This document shows, in pieces, positions 1 to 9,588 of a DNA stretch of 64,000 nt. Made by a program: the position numbers and the translations under genes. The stretch is from Agarophyton chilense (lineage: Eukaryota; Rhodophyta; Florideophyceae; Gracilariales; Gracilariaceae): contig JARGXX010000001.1 in the NCBI GenBank assembly GCA_030374765.1, forward strand, positions 806,001-870,000, in the 5' to 3' direction. How positions within the stretch are numbered: the first letter of the stretch is position 1; each line of letters begins with the position of its first letter. The notes under the pieces were generated by a model, which was not told the DNA's origin, made no database searches, and worked only from the letters and a program-made list of their open reading frames with translations.

Positions 1-824
1 TGACTAAGAGTTTTAAAGTGTACTTGAATAAATGTAAACAGCGCCACTGAAGACTTGTGAACTCCGTTGCTGAATAGACACCAATTGGGTTCCGTCATAT
101 GTTATTCGTAAGGAGGTGCGGAATCCATCACGAAAGTGGCACGTACCTATCATGTGTTATCGTGGTACTGGTACAAGATGTGGGGGGGGAATGCACGTGT
201 ACAAACGGCTAAGACGGAGAACGTTACATTCCCAGATTTTCGAGGACATTCTTCAGGTACGAAGGGAAGAGGGAAGCATTCAGGCCCGAACAGTGTAACC
301 GGGAGTGGCAAAAGGAGAGTTTTTGAAAAAACAAACTGTTTTAACAACAGAAGGCAGGCCGTGCAACACGGCTGGAGAATACCATTAATACCAGGAACAC
401 ATGAGGAGATGGAAGAAAGTATGGAAGGAAACAATGCAGGATCGAAGGTGAGAAGAGAGGAGGGAGAGCGGGTGGGGAATCTGGAAACATCGAGGGGGTG
501 AGGGGAGCAAGGGGGAGGGGGGGGGGGGGGGTGCACTTGCAAAGCGTGGAGGCCGACAGCGCCTCCGGCACCAAAGGGCGCGTGATGCGTACAGGTGTCA
601 GTGTGACACAACCACAAGTAACGCAACGCACGAGTATGGCACCACTTCTGAGTGTAACTCTCAGCTCAAGTCTGGAAAAAAAATCGAAAAAAAAAAAAAA
701 AAACCAGCTATCGCCACCATGTCACGCACCGCAGGCCCATCACACGTCTGCATCTCGCGATCTACACAGTATTTGATGATGATGCTCCCCAACGTCATCG
801 TCATTAGCACCACCGCGTCCTCCG
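1..824. other. No convincing gene; low-complexity tracts
   Basis: I see no supportable gene here. Open frames on both strands are short, overlap each other and have no recognisable domain. There is a run of G near 519-531 and an A-rich tract at about 676-703. The stretch lies downstream of the minus-strand gene that ends at 825. Confidence 0.5.
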
Positions 825-2402
825 CTAATCATTCTTTTCCGAATGATCGCCATTTCGCATCCCATGAGGTCGTCTTTGAGAGATGACCTCTCGATGGTGC
901 TGGCGTTCCTCACTGTGACTCGCCACTTTCCGCAGTGGTTCGTCACGCCCAACGTCGCGGAACCCTCTTTCCTGACGTTCATTTTGCCTTTGCTCTCGTC
1001 TACGCTCACAATGCTGCTCCCATTCTAGACGCCGCTCGTCATGTTCCATTTTCTTCTGCATACTAAGCAGTATCTGTTGCAGCAATTGCTCCACTTTGCT
1101 AAAGTGCGAACAGATGTGTGCGCTGCTGTTGGAGCTGTTGGAACCGAAAGCTGCTTGCAGTTCAGCCCTGCCGTGCTCGCACGCAGGCGCTTCGAGTTGG
1201 ATGTTCTGGGTGTTGCATGGGGCCCTTTTCGTTGTATTTGACAGCGTGTTTGGGACCGAGACGTGCGCGTCCACTTCACGAGAGGGACTCTGCGCCCACA
1301 GTGACGACAACGCAGAGCTGGTACGACCAAACAGCGCGTTTGAGTTATGCTTGGCGTCCTGTGCGCAAGGCCTTGCTGCAGTAGAGCCACAGTGAGGAGG
1401 GCTGAGGTGTGTGCCCAAGCGTTTGACACCGTTACTATTCGCGAGTGGCTGAGAGCGGCTGCTATGCTGCAAAGCGGCCGTTTCCGCGTTGGTGTGAATG
1501 TCGCGCTGCCGTTCAAGCGGTGGTAGAGAAGCATGTGGCGGGGCAGCGTTACTGTTTGGCGGCGAAACAGATCGCAAATTGGGTCGCACGGACGGGGCGC
1601 CAACAACACATGGCGTTATCGGCGCAGAAAAGGGATTGGCCAGAGAAATGGGTCTCGAAGGGGTTGCATCGGGGGGGTGCGTCAAAGAAGACACATTGTT
1701 CTGAACGTTGTCTGCAGTGGAGGTGTTGGGATGGCAGTCAGGAGAGTGCGACGTGCGTTGCGCATCTGTGGCGAGAACGGAGTGGGGGTGTGTGAGGATG
1801 GTAGGAGAGGATTCGGTAGGCTTCCAATCTGACAGGTTGTCACGCGGCTTTGCAGCGTGTTCCATGTTGGAAACTATGTCAAGCAGACGCTCCTTTTCAG
1901 CCTGATCATGCTGATTTCCTGAGCCGCTGCGACGCAACAAGGAGAAATCCTGCTTTCTCCACTGGTCGATGAGCAAGGCAGTACGATCTCGGGCGCGTCG
2001 AAAGTCGACGTTGATAGCGGAAATACGGAGGGTGTCGGCAATGGCTTGCCACTTTTGAAGACGACCGCCGTGAGGGGCGCCGTAGGGATTTCGGTCGGCC
2101 ACTAGGCGGAGCAGTGCAATGTCTGCGCCCACAGAGAAGCGGTACTGCCTCTTGCGGATGTTGGAGGCGGCCGGGTGTGAGAGCATGGTCGGGGTGAGGG
2201 TGTTGGTGGTGGGAACGGCGGGTAGTTGCATGGGTGGGATCTGGGAGGGAGGTCGGAGATTGTAGTGGGTGGAAGTGGGGATGGAAAGCGGTTGCTGGGG
2301 AGGAAGAGTGAGCAGGTGGGAGGCGGGCGGGACGGCATGGTTGCGACGAGGGAGGTTGGAGCGGTGGTGCCAGCTGGAAGGGTCAAGTGGTTCGGAGACC
2401 AT
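825..2402 (-). CDS. Myb/SANT-like DNA-binding domain protein
   Basis: Probable nuclear DNA-binding protein of about 525 residues. Residues about 84-160 look like a Myb/SANT-like domain: an aromatic start (QYRFSVGADIALLRLVADRN), a central W in KWQAIADTL and a basic third helix (RRARDRTALLIDQWRKQ). A long Ser/Pro/Asn-rich linker follows, then a C-terminal charged helix or coiled coil (VEQLLQQILLSMQKKMEHDE). This layout occurs in Myb/SANT-like families of fungi, oomycetes and algae and in some transposon-linked proteins. The frame stays open upstream to an ATG at 2927, but that part is translated from a G/A-rich minisatellite and looks non-coding, so I chose the ATG at 2402. The target is unknown. 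The domain call rests on pattern only. Confidence 0.55.
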   Translation of the reverse strand: MVSEPLDPSSWHHRSNLPRRNHAVPPASHLLTLPPQQPLSIPTSTHYNLRPPSQIPPMQLPAVPTTNTLTPTMLSHPAASNIRKRQYRFSVGADIALLRLVADRNPYGAPHGGRLQKWQAIADTLRISAINVDFRRARDRTALLIDQWRKQDFSLLRRSGSGNQHDQAEKERLLDIVSNMEHAAKPRDNLSDWKPTESSPTILTHPHSVLATDAQRTSHSPDCHPNTSTADNVQNNVSSLTHPPDATPSRPISLANPFSAPITPCVVGAPSVRPNLRSVSPPNSNAAPPHASLPPLERQRDIHTNAETAALQHSSRSQPLANSNGVKRLGTHLSPPHCGSTAARPCAQDAKHNSNALFGRTSSALSSLWAQSPSREVDAHVSVPNTLSNTTKRAPCNTQNIQLEAPACEHGRAELQAAFGSNSSNSSAHICSHFSKVEQLLQQILLSMQKKMEHDERRLEWEQHCERRREQRQNERQERGFRDVGRDEPLRKVASHSEERQHHREVISQRRPHGMRNGDHSEKND

Positions 2403-2445
2403 TTGGTACTTGATACTGCACTCGGGGGAAGTGGGAGGAGAGGGG

Positions 2446-2535
2446 TGAGGGGAAAGGGGGCGAGGGGAAAGGGGGCGAGGGGAAAGGGGGCGAGGGGAAA
2501 GGGGGCGAGAGGAAAGGGGACGAGAGGAAAGGGGA
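2446..2535. repeat. 15-bp minisatellite, six units
   Basis: Six tandem units of a 15-bp motif (CGAGGGGAAAGGGGG and close variants) lie just upstream of the chosen start of the Myb/SANT-like gene. On the minus strand they read as a Pro/Leu/Ser repeat, which explains the long upstream open frame there. Confidence 0.9.
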
Positions 2536-3957
2536 CAAAGAAAGAAGAAAAGAAGAAGAGAAGGCGCTGTACTGCACTTGGGGGGGAGGGGATGTTGAGG
2601 TGATCGGTGCAAAGATGAGAGATGAGAGAGTGTGGAGAGTGCGCCACGGGGCGGTTGCGGTTTGGTTTGTCGCGGAGACGCAACGCGCAAAAACTGTAGA
2701 TTTGATGGATGGGCGCGGTTCCTTTTGTCGCAGCGTGGCCGACAAGTACACGCGGGTGCGGAGCGAGGGCGCATGCGAAAGTTACGTGTGGAAGAGGGCC
2801 GCAGACACTTACAAACGCTCAGCGAGCGCATGTTTGAAATGTCCAAAACAAAACGAAACGGGCTGCGTTTGTAAGCATGCTTGCTTGCGTGAAGCGTCAG
2901 TGACTGACGTGTCATTGCTGGGCGCATGTATGAGCTGCTTTCCGTGCGTTGTTTTGGCTGATTTTGTGGCGGATTTTGGCGCGCGACAAGCGCCCCTCCT
3001 CGCTACACGTGAGTGATTGGTTGTTATTGTGTTGTTGTGCGGCGCCAAAGAGTATGCTGTTACAAGCACTCAATAGGCTCGGCGGCGTTGGAAAGCTGTG
3101 TGGACCTGACGTGTCACAAAAGCGTCTGACAGAGAGTGTGTGGCACTGCGCGCCGTGTGCGGTTGGCAGCACGCGTTCGGTGCGAGCGTGGCCACGTTTG
3201 CGTGCGCACAACAGTACAAACGAAACACGTTAGTGTACTGTGCCACTGCGGGCGCGTGCCACTGCGGGCGCGTGCCACTCGTTTGTCTCAACGCCATACT
3301 TGTAAAAGTGCCCATGTTCACCAGGAACGTACTTGTGCGTCCCCCCAAGTCTCCATCCAAACAGCACTTGCTACCTGTCGTCAAACGCCTCTGTTCGCCA
3401 GCTCTGCTCAACCAATCTGCTTAATCACATTGCTGGTGACGGCCGCCGCCTCGGACGAGTAACTGTTGGAGATAGATAGCATCGGGTAACAGCTGTTGCT
3501 GTTCAAATCGAGCGCCCGTACCCTCCTCCCTCGTGCACTTCCTGTCTTCCCGGTCCGTGTCCCCACCGCCGCCAACTGCGCAACTTATTTTGTGTCTGTG
3601 TCAGCCACACCACACGACGCAGTGCACACGTGGTGATGCGTGTGTCGTGCTGTGCCTTCGCGTTGCATGAGTATAATTCAACAAACATTTCTTTGGAGAT
3701 CGCTCAGGATCAAGCCAACAACAATCAACATAACAACTTTCACAACGTTTTCCTTTAAAACTAGCCTTTTTTCTTTACAGTATTTTTCCAAACGGAAAGT
3801 AGTGGTAATCACTAATTTGTATAAAAACAATGAAACACGTCTCTCAACAAAGTTTTAATTGCCAGTAATATTTCATGCACATCAGTAAACTTCTAAACTG
3901 ACAACGCATACCACATTTATTCGGACACAAAACCGGACACAAAACACGCAATCTCGT

Positions 3958-3990
<33 letters not shown>

Positions 3991-5495
3991 ACTATACTTC
4001 AACCGGCGAACTTAATCTATAAATACTTCGTCAACAAAATATATAAATTACAACATACATCGAGGTATTGGTGCAACGAGACAACTCTAATCAAGCATTC
4101 ACAACATAGTTATTAAAAGGGAATCCGTCAAGGCATCACACCCAACCAATGACAAAAGCATTTTCTAGGCGTGTGGTATTTCAAGAAAGATCGTTTTGTA
4201 CTATAAAACGAGTACAGTTTTACAGAAACGTCCGCCGAAAGCATACATCACCTTGCGATCGACTGTCCTTGAAAGAAAGTGTGTGATACTGGATGACCAG
4301 GAAAGCCTGAGAATAGAAACCATGCGTGAAAACTCTAAATAATATTACCAGTAAGGCAGTACGTTAAACACACGAATTTTGCTCGACGAACCTTGATTAC
4401 TCACAAAAAACAACGTTACAACACAAACAACACGAAAAAAAGTAAAGAATTGGTTAACAGCGCAAAGCAAAAATTAATATCGTAACACGCGTTGAAGCTC
4501 AATTCGGTTAACACGGAGACTAAATATGCTCTTTAGTCGATGGAAAACTTAAGAGTTCTAGCGAACACCAAGATTGGTGGTAAGTTGGTTGTTCGTGGGC
4601 TTTTCCTTTTTTCACTCGAATATAAGCACCCTTTATTGTACCAGTAAAATAATAAGATTCTAAACTGTCGTGTCAAATTGGTGGTGTACCACCATTTCAT
4701 TATTCTAAGAATAAAGATTTAAATATTTTGTGCTCACACCGTACAAATGTACGATAGTATAGTTTAAATATATTTTTCTTAATATGCAATCTGTCTCTAA
4801 AGTATTCGTCTCAGAGTATCTCAAAACCAAGTGCAGTACCACGAATAGATTATAAATGGCGTAAATCGACTTTGATGGTTTTCGATCATTCGATTCAACG
4901 TGCACTCCAAATGCTACACGATGAGTATATGATAGTAAAAGACGGCGCTAGAGGATGTAGTCGGTGGGAATCTTAGGCTTCGAAAGTCTGCAAAAGACAA
5001 CCTTTTGAGAACCCGACAATCCTGGCAGATGGAGAGATATGATCGACCTGCTTAAGAGGGAAGAAAATATACCAAATCAACCTTCTTGACCGGAAAAAAG
5101 CCCACAAAATCATAATGTTTGATCGGGAAAAAGCTCGCAAGATCAACCTTCTTGAGCGTAAATAGAGGCTTTAATTGATCTAATAGAAGTGCGTTCTTCT
5201 TCTTCTTCTTCTTCGACTTCAATCTCGTTCGTTCGCTACCGGTAAAGAGAGTGATTAAAATTCACGTGATCTAATTCCAACTCAGAGACTAAGGCGACCG
5301 ATGCATTATAGGTTCCAGCAATTACGCAGCTAACTCCGCACTTTGAAAAACCGATATTCCGAGAATCTTCCAACTACCGTGAACGTCGTGTACTACACTC
5401 TAAAATGTAAGGGTACAATTTTACTTATAGTACTCGATACTTGGCAACCTTGACCAACTCTCTCTTTAGTTTTTTTCCCATATCTCTAATTGCTT
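2536..5495. other. Gene-poor, AT-rich intergenic region
   Basis: I support no gene here. It holds a short tandem duplication near 3241-3280 (unit TGCCACTGCGGGCGCG), a run of 28 A at 3958-3985 and an imperfect direct repeat around 5077-5155 sharing the phrase ATCAACCTTCTTGA. Base composition falls to strongly AT-rich after 3700. Confidence 0.5.
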
Positions 5496-6458
5496 TGTAG
5501 TATTATACACATTCGGATAGCCGATGCATCCTTTTTTCGTCAAAGCACGATGATACTCATAGGAGACTGTGACGGCATGAATTGAGTTATGAGCGGCATT
5601 TCGAGGAGGTCATATGCTACAAGTGTGTGGTTGCTTTCCACGGCGCATCCGAACCGTCCCGTCGTAGGAGAATGTAGGATTGGCAACGGCACATGTAGTG
5701 AATAGCAACCTGGAAGGCAAGTATATTCTTCGTGAATGGAAGCCCATTAGAACCAATTAACCTGTACTGTTGTAAGGCAGTAAGACACTCAGAGGTGAAT
5801 TAAACTACCACGGACGCAACTGGAGTGCAAAACCTGATGTCGCACGCAGCGATACGACATCAGCAGTACAGGAAATGCAATGCTTCGATTCAGCACGCGC
5901 GCCACGACTGAAAGAGCAGAATGCAACTGCGGTAATAGCTGGAATGAGCGCGTTTTAAATGCAAAGGTCACGAGCATAATGAAACCCAAACGCGTCCGAA
6001 GCAAACGGACTCGGAGAAGCATGTATAAGCGAACGGAGCAAACACATCCTGAAGCAATAAAGTAATCGCGGGAGGAGAGACGAACGCGGAGGCAACTTGA
6101 GTCCTGAACTTGTTTCTTTCCTCCGTATTCGAACCCCACTTCTCGCCCTGTGTAATCATGAGCGATAGCTTCGGTAGTCTCACAACTGTAGAGAGTGCAA
6201 TTGGCTAACCAAGGGTTATATCTAGATATAAACTTGTGGCCTTCACCTCTATGCACAGTACATATAGTGCAGTGCAGAGGTGAGCGCCAACTCCAAAGTA
6301 AAAGAGACAGCAATAAGTTCACAACTGACTTGATCCTTGTTCAGGATTCCTTGACCAGAGATCTGGACAAGCTACAACAAGTACTTATCCGTTGAACGGC
6401 GAGCGTTCTTTATCAACCACCCTCATTAGCCAGTGGGGCTTTACAACCCCCAACTTCA
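5496..6458 (+). mobile_element. Truncated LTR, family B, carrying a nested solo LTR
   Basis: It begins TGTAGTATT and matches the family B LTRs at 15801-16516 and 61365-61982 over most of its length. Its 3' end is missing where the family A LTR starts at 6459. A solo LTR of another family (5771-6184) sits inside it. It is a fossil fragment with no coding part. Confidence 0.8.
5771..6184 (+). mobile_element. Solo LTR, family C, inserted in an LTR
   Basis: A 414-bp block starts TGTAAGG and ends CTCACA, flanked by a perfect 5-bp duplication ACTGT (5766-5770 and 6185-6189). The family B LTR resumes directly on the far side, so this is a clean insertion. It has a TATA-like GTATAAG and an AATAAAG signal, as expected of an LTR. 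No internal region remains. The family cannot be assigned to copia or gypsy from this alone. Confidence 0.8.
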
Positions 6459-7342
6459 TGTAGGACAACGCTTGGAGCGGAGACACCACCAAGATGTTCG
6501 GGATCTTCCTCTCTTGAGAGACACGCCTCAGGCGGAGGAGACGCGTCCCAGCGGAGCACAGAAACAGAGCCACTCTGGAAAGGCACGACGGAGTCGGGTG
6601 TAAGACCGAGGCCCATCCGGCGGGATATACCTAGAGTGTTTAGGTGAGCAGGGCACAGTCTGGGGTGTGACCAATCCTAGGCGGAGCGGTATCATGGCGA
6701 TTGTCGGAAAAGGAGCGAGGAAACACTCGTATGAGGTGGACGAGCGGGGTGGGTGAGGCGGCCACTCACGAGAGCCAAAACGGAGAACAAGAGGAAAACG
6801 GGGGCGAAACCCTATACAAGGGCGAGACTACGACAAGTGTCGGCGATTAAATACGAACCCACGGTGGTGGTAGCACTCTGGTCGACAGAGGGGTGGATGA
6901 ACTAACGTGCAACGGGCGCTCACGCAGTCTGCGGTGAAGACGCGCCGAAGGCGAAAATTCAGAGCCGAGACTCCCTCCTTGGTCTCCCAAGAGGGTGTTT
7001 ACTGGGGAGCAGTGCTCAACCTCCTAAGTAGCGTGGCGCGCGGCCCCTGGCAGTGGGCGCGCGCCCGAAAATAGACACTACATAGCGATAGCGTAGCTAA
7101 ATAAATACTAAAAATTACTAAATAATACCAACCATTAGGTAGAATCCGGGCCACGTGTGGCACGCCTCGCACTCGAGCGTCGGCATCCGTGCAGTCCACG
7201 TGTTCCACCAGTGTGCACTTCCGGTCCTAACTGGCCGTCAGCACGCAATAGCGGTATAGCTTGTCATAGCCCAAGCTAGCCCTCAACCGAGCGAACTCTC
7301 TAAATCCGGCGAAGAAACCCCCTTGAAGGGCATTGCCCTTCA
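6459..7342 (-). repeat. 3' LTR of chromovirus 1 (family A)
   Basis: 884 bp. On the minus strand it begins TGAAGGGC and ends GTCCTACA. The element's polypurine tract abuts it. Bases 6459-6805 match 17416-17753 almost exactly. The U3 side aligns in outline with the family A LTRs at 17754 and 62976, including two CACGTG sites at 7152-7157 and 7197-7202. Confidence 0.8.
7098..7202 (+). promoter_or_regulatory. AT-rich core and two G-boxes in LTR U3
   Basis: A run rich in TAAATAAATACT lies at about 7098-7133, and two CACGTG palindromes at 7152 and 7197. They lie 180-280 bp upstream of the plus-strand extra ORF starting at 7378, and also within U3 for the element's own minus-strand transcript. The LTR could therefore fire in both directions. 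This is inference; the motifs themselves are seen. Confidence 0.4.
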
Positions 7343-7355
7343 TATCCCCCTCCTT
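7343..7355 (-). other. Polypurine tract of chromovirus 1
   Basis: On the minus strand it reads AAGGAGGGGGATA and abuts the LTR's TG. The second chromovirus has a tract with the same layout (AGGGAGGGAGATA at 56976-56988), which supports the LTR boundary. Confidence 0.75.
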
Positions 7356-7377
7356 AGGTGACGAACACGCCGTCGAC

Positions 7378-8871
7378 ATGGCGGGGAGGCAACGGTCCAA
7401 CCGGCATAAGAGCGAGCCGCGTAACGCGTCCAGCGACCACTCGACTGTCGAAGGCAGAGCTGCACAACCGAACGAAAAACGCACCAACGTGGTAACCACT
7501 CCTCGAACTTCGAGCGCTCTTTCACATCGTACGCCCACTTCCCGCGACCACATCAAGATACCTCGGCGACCAGTACTCCCGATGAACGGTGGTAACAATC
7601 CCTGCTGGGGTTACTTCTCCGGTTTCCATTCGGCTCCCCTTCCGCGGGGGAGTGCCTCGTCAACCGCGCCGAGCCGATCCCGGGGTCCCGTTGAAGCTTC
7701 AAGCCACATCACTCCTGCGGAGGACACCTGGCCCAGTTACGACGAACTCGTCGGGTTAAACCCGCGTCAACATGCGGCGATTCTCCGGAGAGCTCCGTGG
7801 TTCCATCCGACAGCGGTCTTCGACGAAGAACTCGTGGCCGCGTATGCTGATGGCAATGCGCGTCTCCCGGGCGAGCTGCCGGCTTTGATCACCACTTCGT
7901 GGGACTGGCGAAGCCGTGAGGCGGTTCCCAATCACGCGATTCTGCGGCGAAGGCGCGAGTCGGCGGAAGAGGCGCATTGTATATTCGTCCGCATCGGATA
8001 CTCACGGATCAGCCGGGCGAACTTCCAACACCCCATCCTTGACGAATTCGGCTTCGACCTACGGATGTACCGGACTCAGGGTGAGATCAGCTATTGTGAA
8101 CACCTCGCGGCGTTGGAAACTTACGCATGGCGCGGTCAACCGCGAGCGCGTCAAGAAGCGATCTGGTGGGTCCGTCCGATCATTCGTGCCGAGTTCCGTC
8201 ACCTTCGTCGTGAGTCCCGATATCGGTGGTTACAGAACTTCATCCGCGAGGAGCGTCGGGGCAGATCCCGCTTTGGGTTCCTTGTCCCTTATCAGAACAC
8301 GGAGATAAACCGGATTAGTCCCTTCTATCAGTTCGGGCGATACGTTCCCCTGCCTGGGTGGTGGTCCTCCGTCGAGGTGTGCCGGGGATGTTACGTGGAG
8401 TTGCCTCCAGTCGTCTCCTATCTGGGCTCGTACCTCATCGAGGATCCGCACTCCGGCTTATGGTCCGTGGTCCTAACCGAATGGGCAGTCCGCGCCGCGG
8501 CGTACATCTTGTGGGAAGCCTACGACCAGTATCGACTGTGGTATCTTTCTCCGCGTTTTCGTGGTTACATCCGGCAGCTGGACCTTCAAATCCATCTTGG
8601 AGGTGTCAATAACGCTGATGAAGCTCAGGAGCTCATCGACATCATTGGGCGTGTCGACTGGGCTGTCGTGCCTGTCCGGCAGAGCGGCCGTGGTCAAGAA
8701 GCCGGTGGGGCTGATCGGTCTCCGGGGCGTCGCACGCCGTTGGCGGGAGATTTCATCTTCTTTAACCCTTTGGAGCGGCAAGAGATCTCCGAGGCGGAGG
8801 CGTCGGCACTCTGGATGGCTCCGCGAGGCATACCATACGGGCACCCCGTGGGGTTTTGTCAACTCGGATGA
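7378..8871 (+). CDS. Antisense extra ORF of chromovirus 1
   Basis: An open frame of 497 codons inside the element, on the strand opposite gag-pol, starting 22 bp past the polypurine tract and pointing toward the 3' end of pol. The first 100 residues are basic and Ser/Thr/Pro-rich. The middle is dense in Trp, Tyr and Arg (for example PGWWSSVEVCRG and WEAYDQYRLWYL), suggesting a folded domain. I see no catalytic motif, no transmembrane segment and no match to gag, pol or envelope that I recognise. Codon use and GC resemble the rest of the element. Antisense extra ORFs 3' of pol are known in some plant chromovirus-like families; whether this one is related is unknown. It looks whole. Confidence 0.65.
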   Translation: MAGRQRSNRHKSEPRNASSDHSTVEGRAAQPNEKRTNVVTTPRTSSALSHRTPTSRDHIKIPRRPVLPMNGGNNPCWGYFSGFHSAPLPRGSASSTAPSRSRGPVEASSHITPAEDTWPSYDELVGLNPRQHAAILRRAPWFHPTAVFDEELVAAYADGNARLPGELPALITTSWDWRSREAVPNHAILRRRRESAEEAHCIFVRIGYSRISRANFQHPILDEFGFDLRMYRTQGEISYCEHLAALETYAWRGQPRARQEAIWWVRPIIRAEFRHLRRESRYRWLQNFIREERRGRSRFGFLVPYQNTEINRISPFYQFGRYVPLPGWWSSVEVCRGCYVELPPVVSYLGSYLIEDPHSGLWSVVLTEWAVRAAAYILWEAYDQYRLWYLSPRFRGYIRQLDLQIHLGGVNNADEAQELIDIIGRVDWAVVPVRQSGRGQEAGGADRSPGRRTPLAGDFIFFNPLERQEISEAEASALWMAPRGIPYGHPVGFCQLG

Positions 8872-9588
8872 CTTCTACTACGCCTATGGCGGTGATGTTC
8901 TCCCGGAGGAGGAGGGCGAATACCGTGGCGACGAGGTCATGGAAGACGTTGGAGATCCCGATGGTGCCGATACTACGGCGCAGCCAGCGCAGGGAGCGAC
9001 TCACGCAGGTGCGGTCATCGATCCAGTGGCGGCGGCGTTGGCGAACGAACCGGAAATTATCGAGGTTCCCGTACGCCCAGAGGCGGTCGTGATCTCCCAG
9101 TTCCTTCGGGGTGTTGGACTGAACGCGCAAGGGGCGAGCGGCGACATCGGTGCGATGAGAGACGCCCTCGTGGCACGCCTGACCGGCGGGAGTAACTGCG
9201 CCAGCGATTCGGTTGGCGCGCACGGCAACCCGGGTTCTTCCAACTAATCCCTTGTGATCTTGGTTAGTATATCCCGCTGTGCGGTAGTGTGTGCAGCAAC
9301 TTCGAAAATAGTAAACTGCTTCCGTCTATGACGTATTTGTTTTCTTTCTTCTCTTCCACTTTTTCTGAGTGTCCGTTTCCAGGTCTTCTGTGCATCTTCT
9401 CCTTCTTCCAAGGGTCTTTATCTAGATCTTCTGTTTCTTTATCCCCATCGGGTGTGTTTTTATCCCACTTGGGCTCGGTCTATGGTAGCCGGCAAAGCCG
9501 TGATAGTACGACGATGATACTGTACCACCTTTGACCGAGGTAGGTGCTCTATCGGTTCATCTGAATCCCATTCGGGGCCGTACCCGTA
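8872..9588. other. Spacer between the antisense ORF and pol
   Basis: Part of chromovirus 1. The first 370 bases are a GC-rich plus-strand acidic open frame close to the antisense ORF. The rest, 9240-9588, is non-coding and pyrimidine-rich on the plus strand (9328-9440). The two converging transcription units of the element would end here. Confidence 0.5.
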
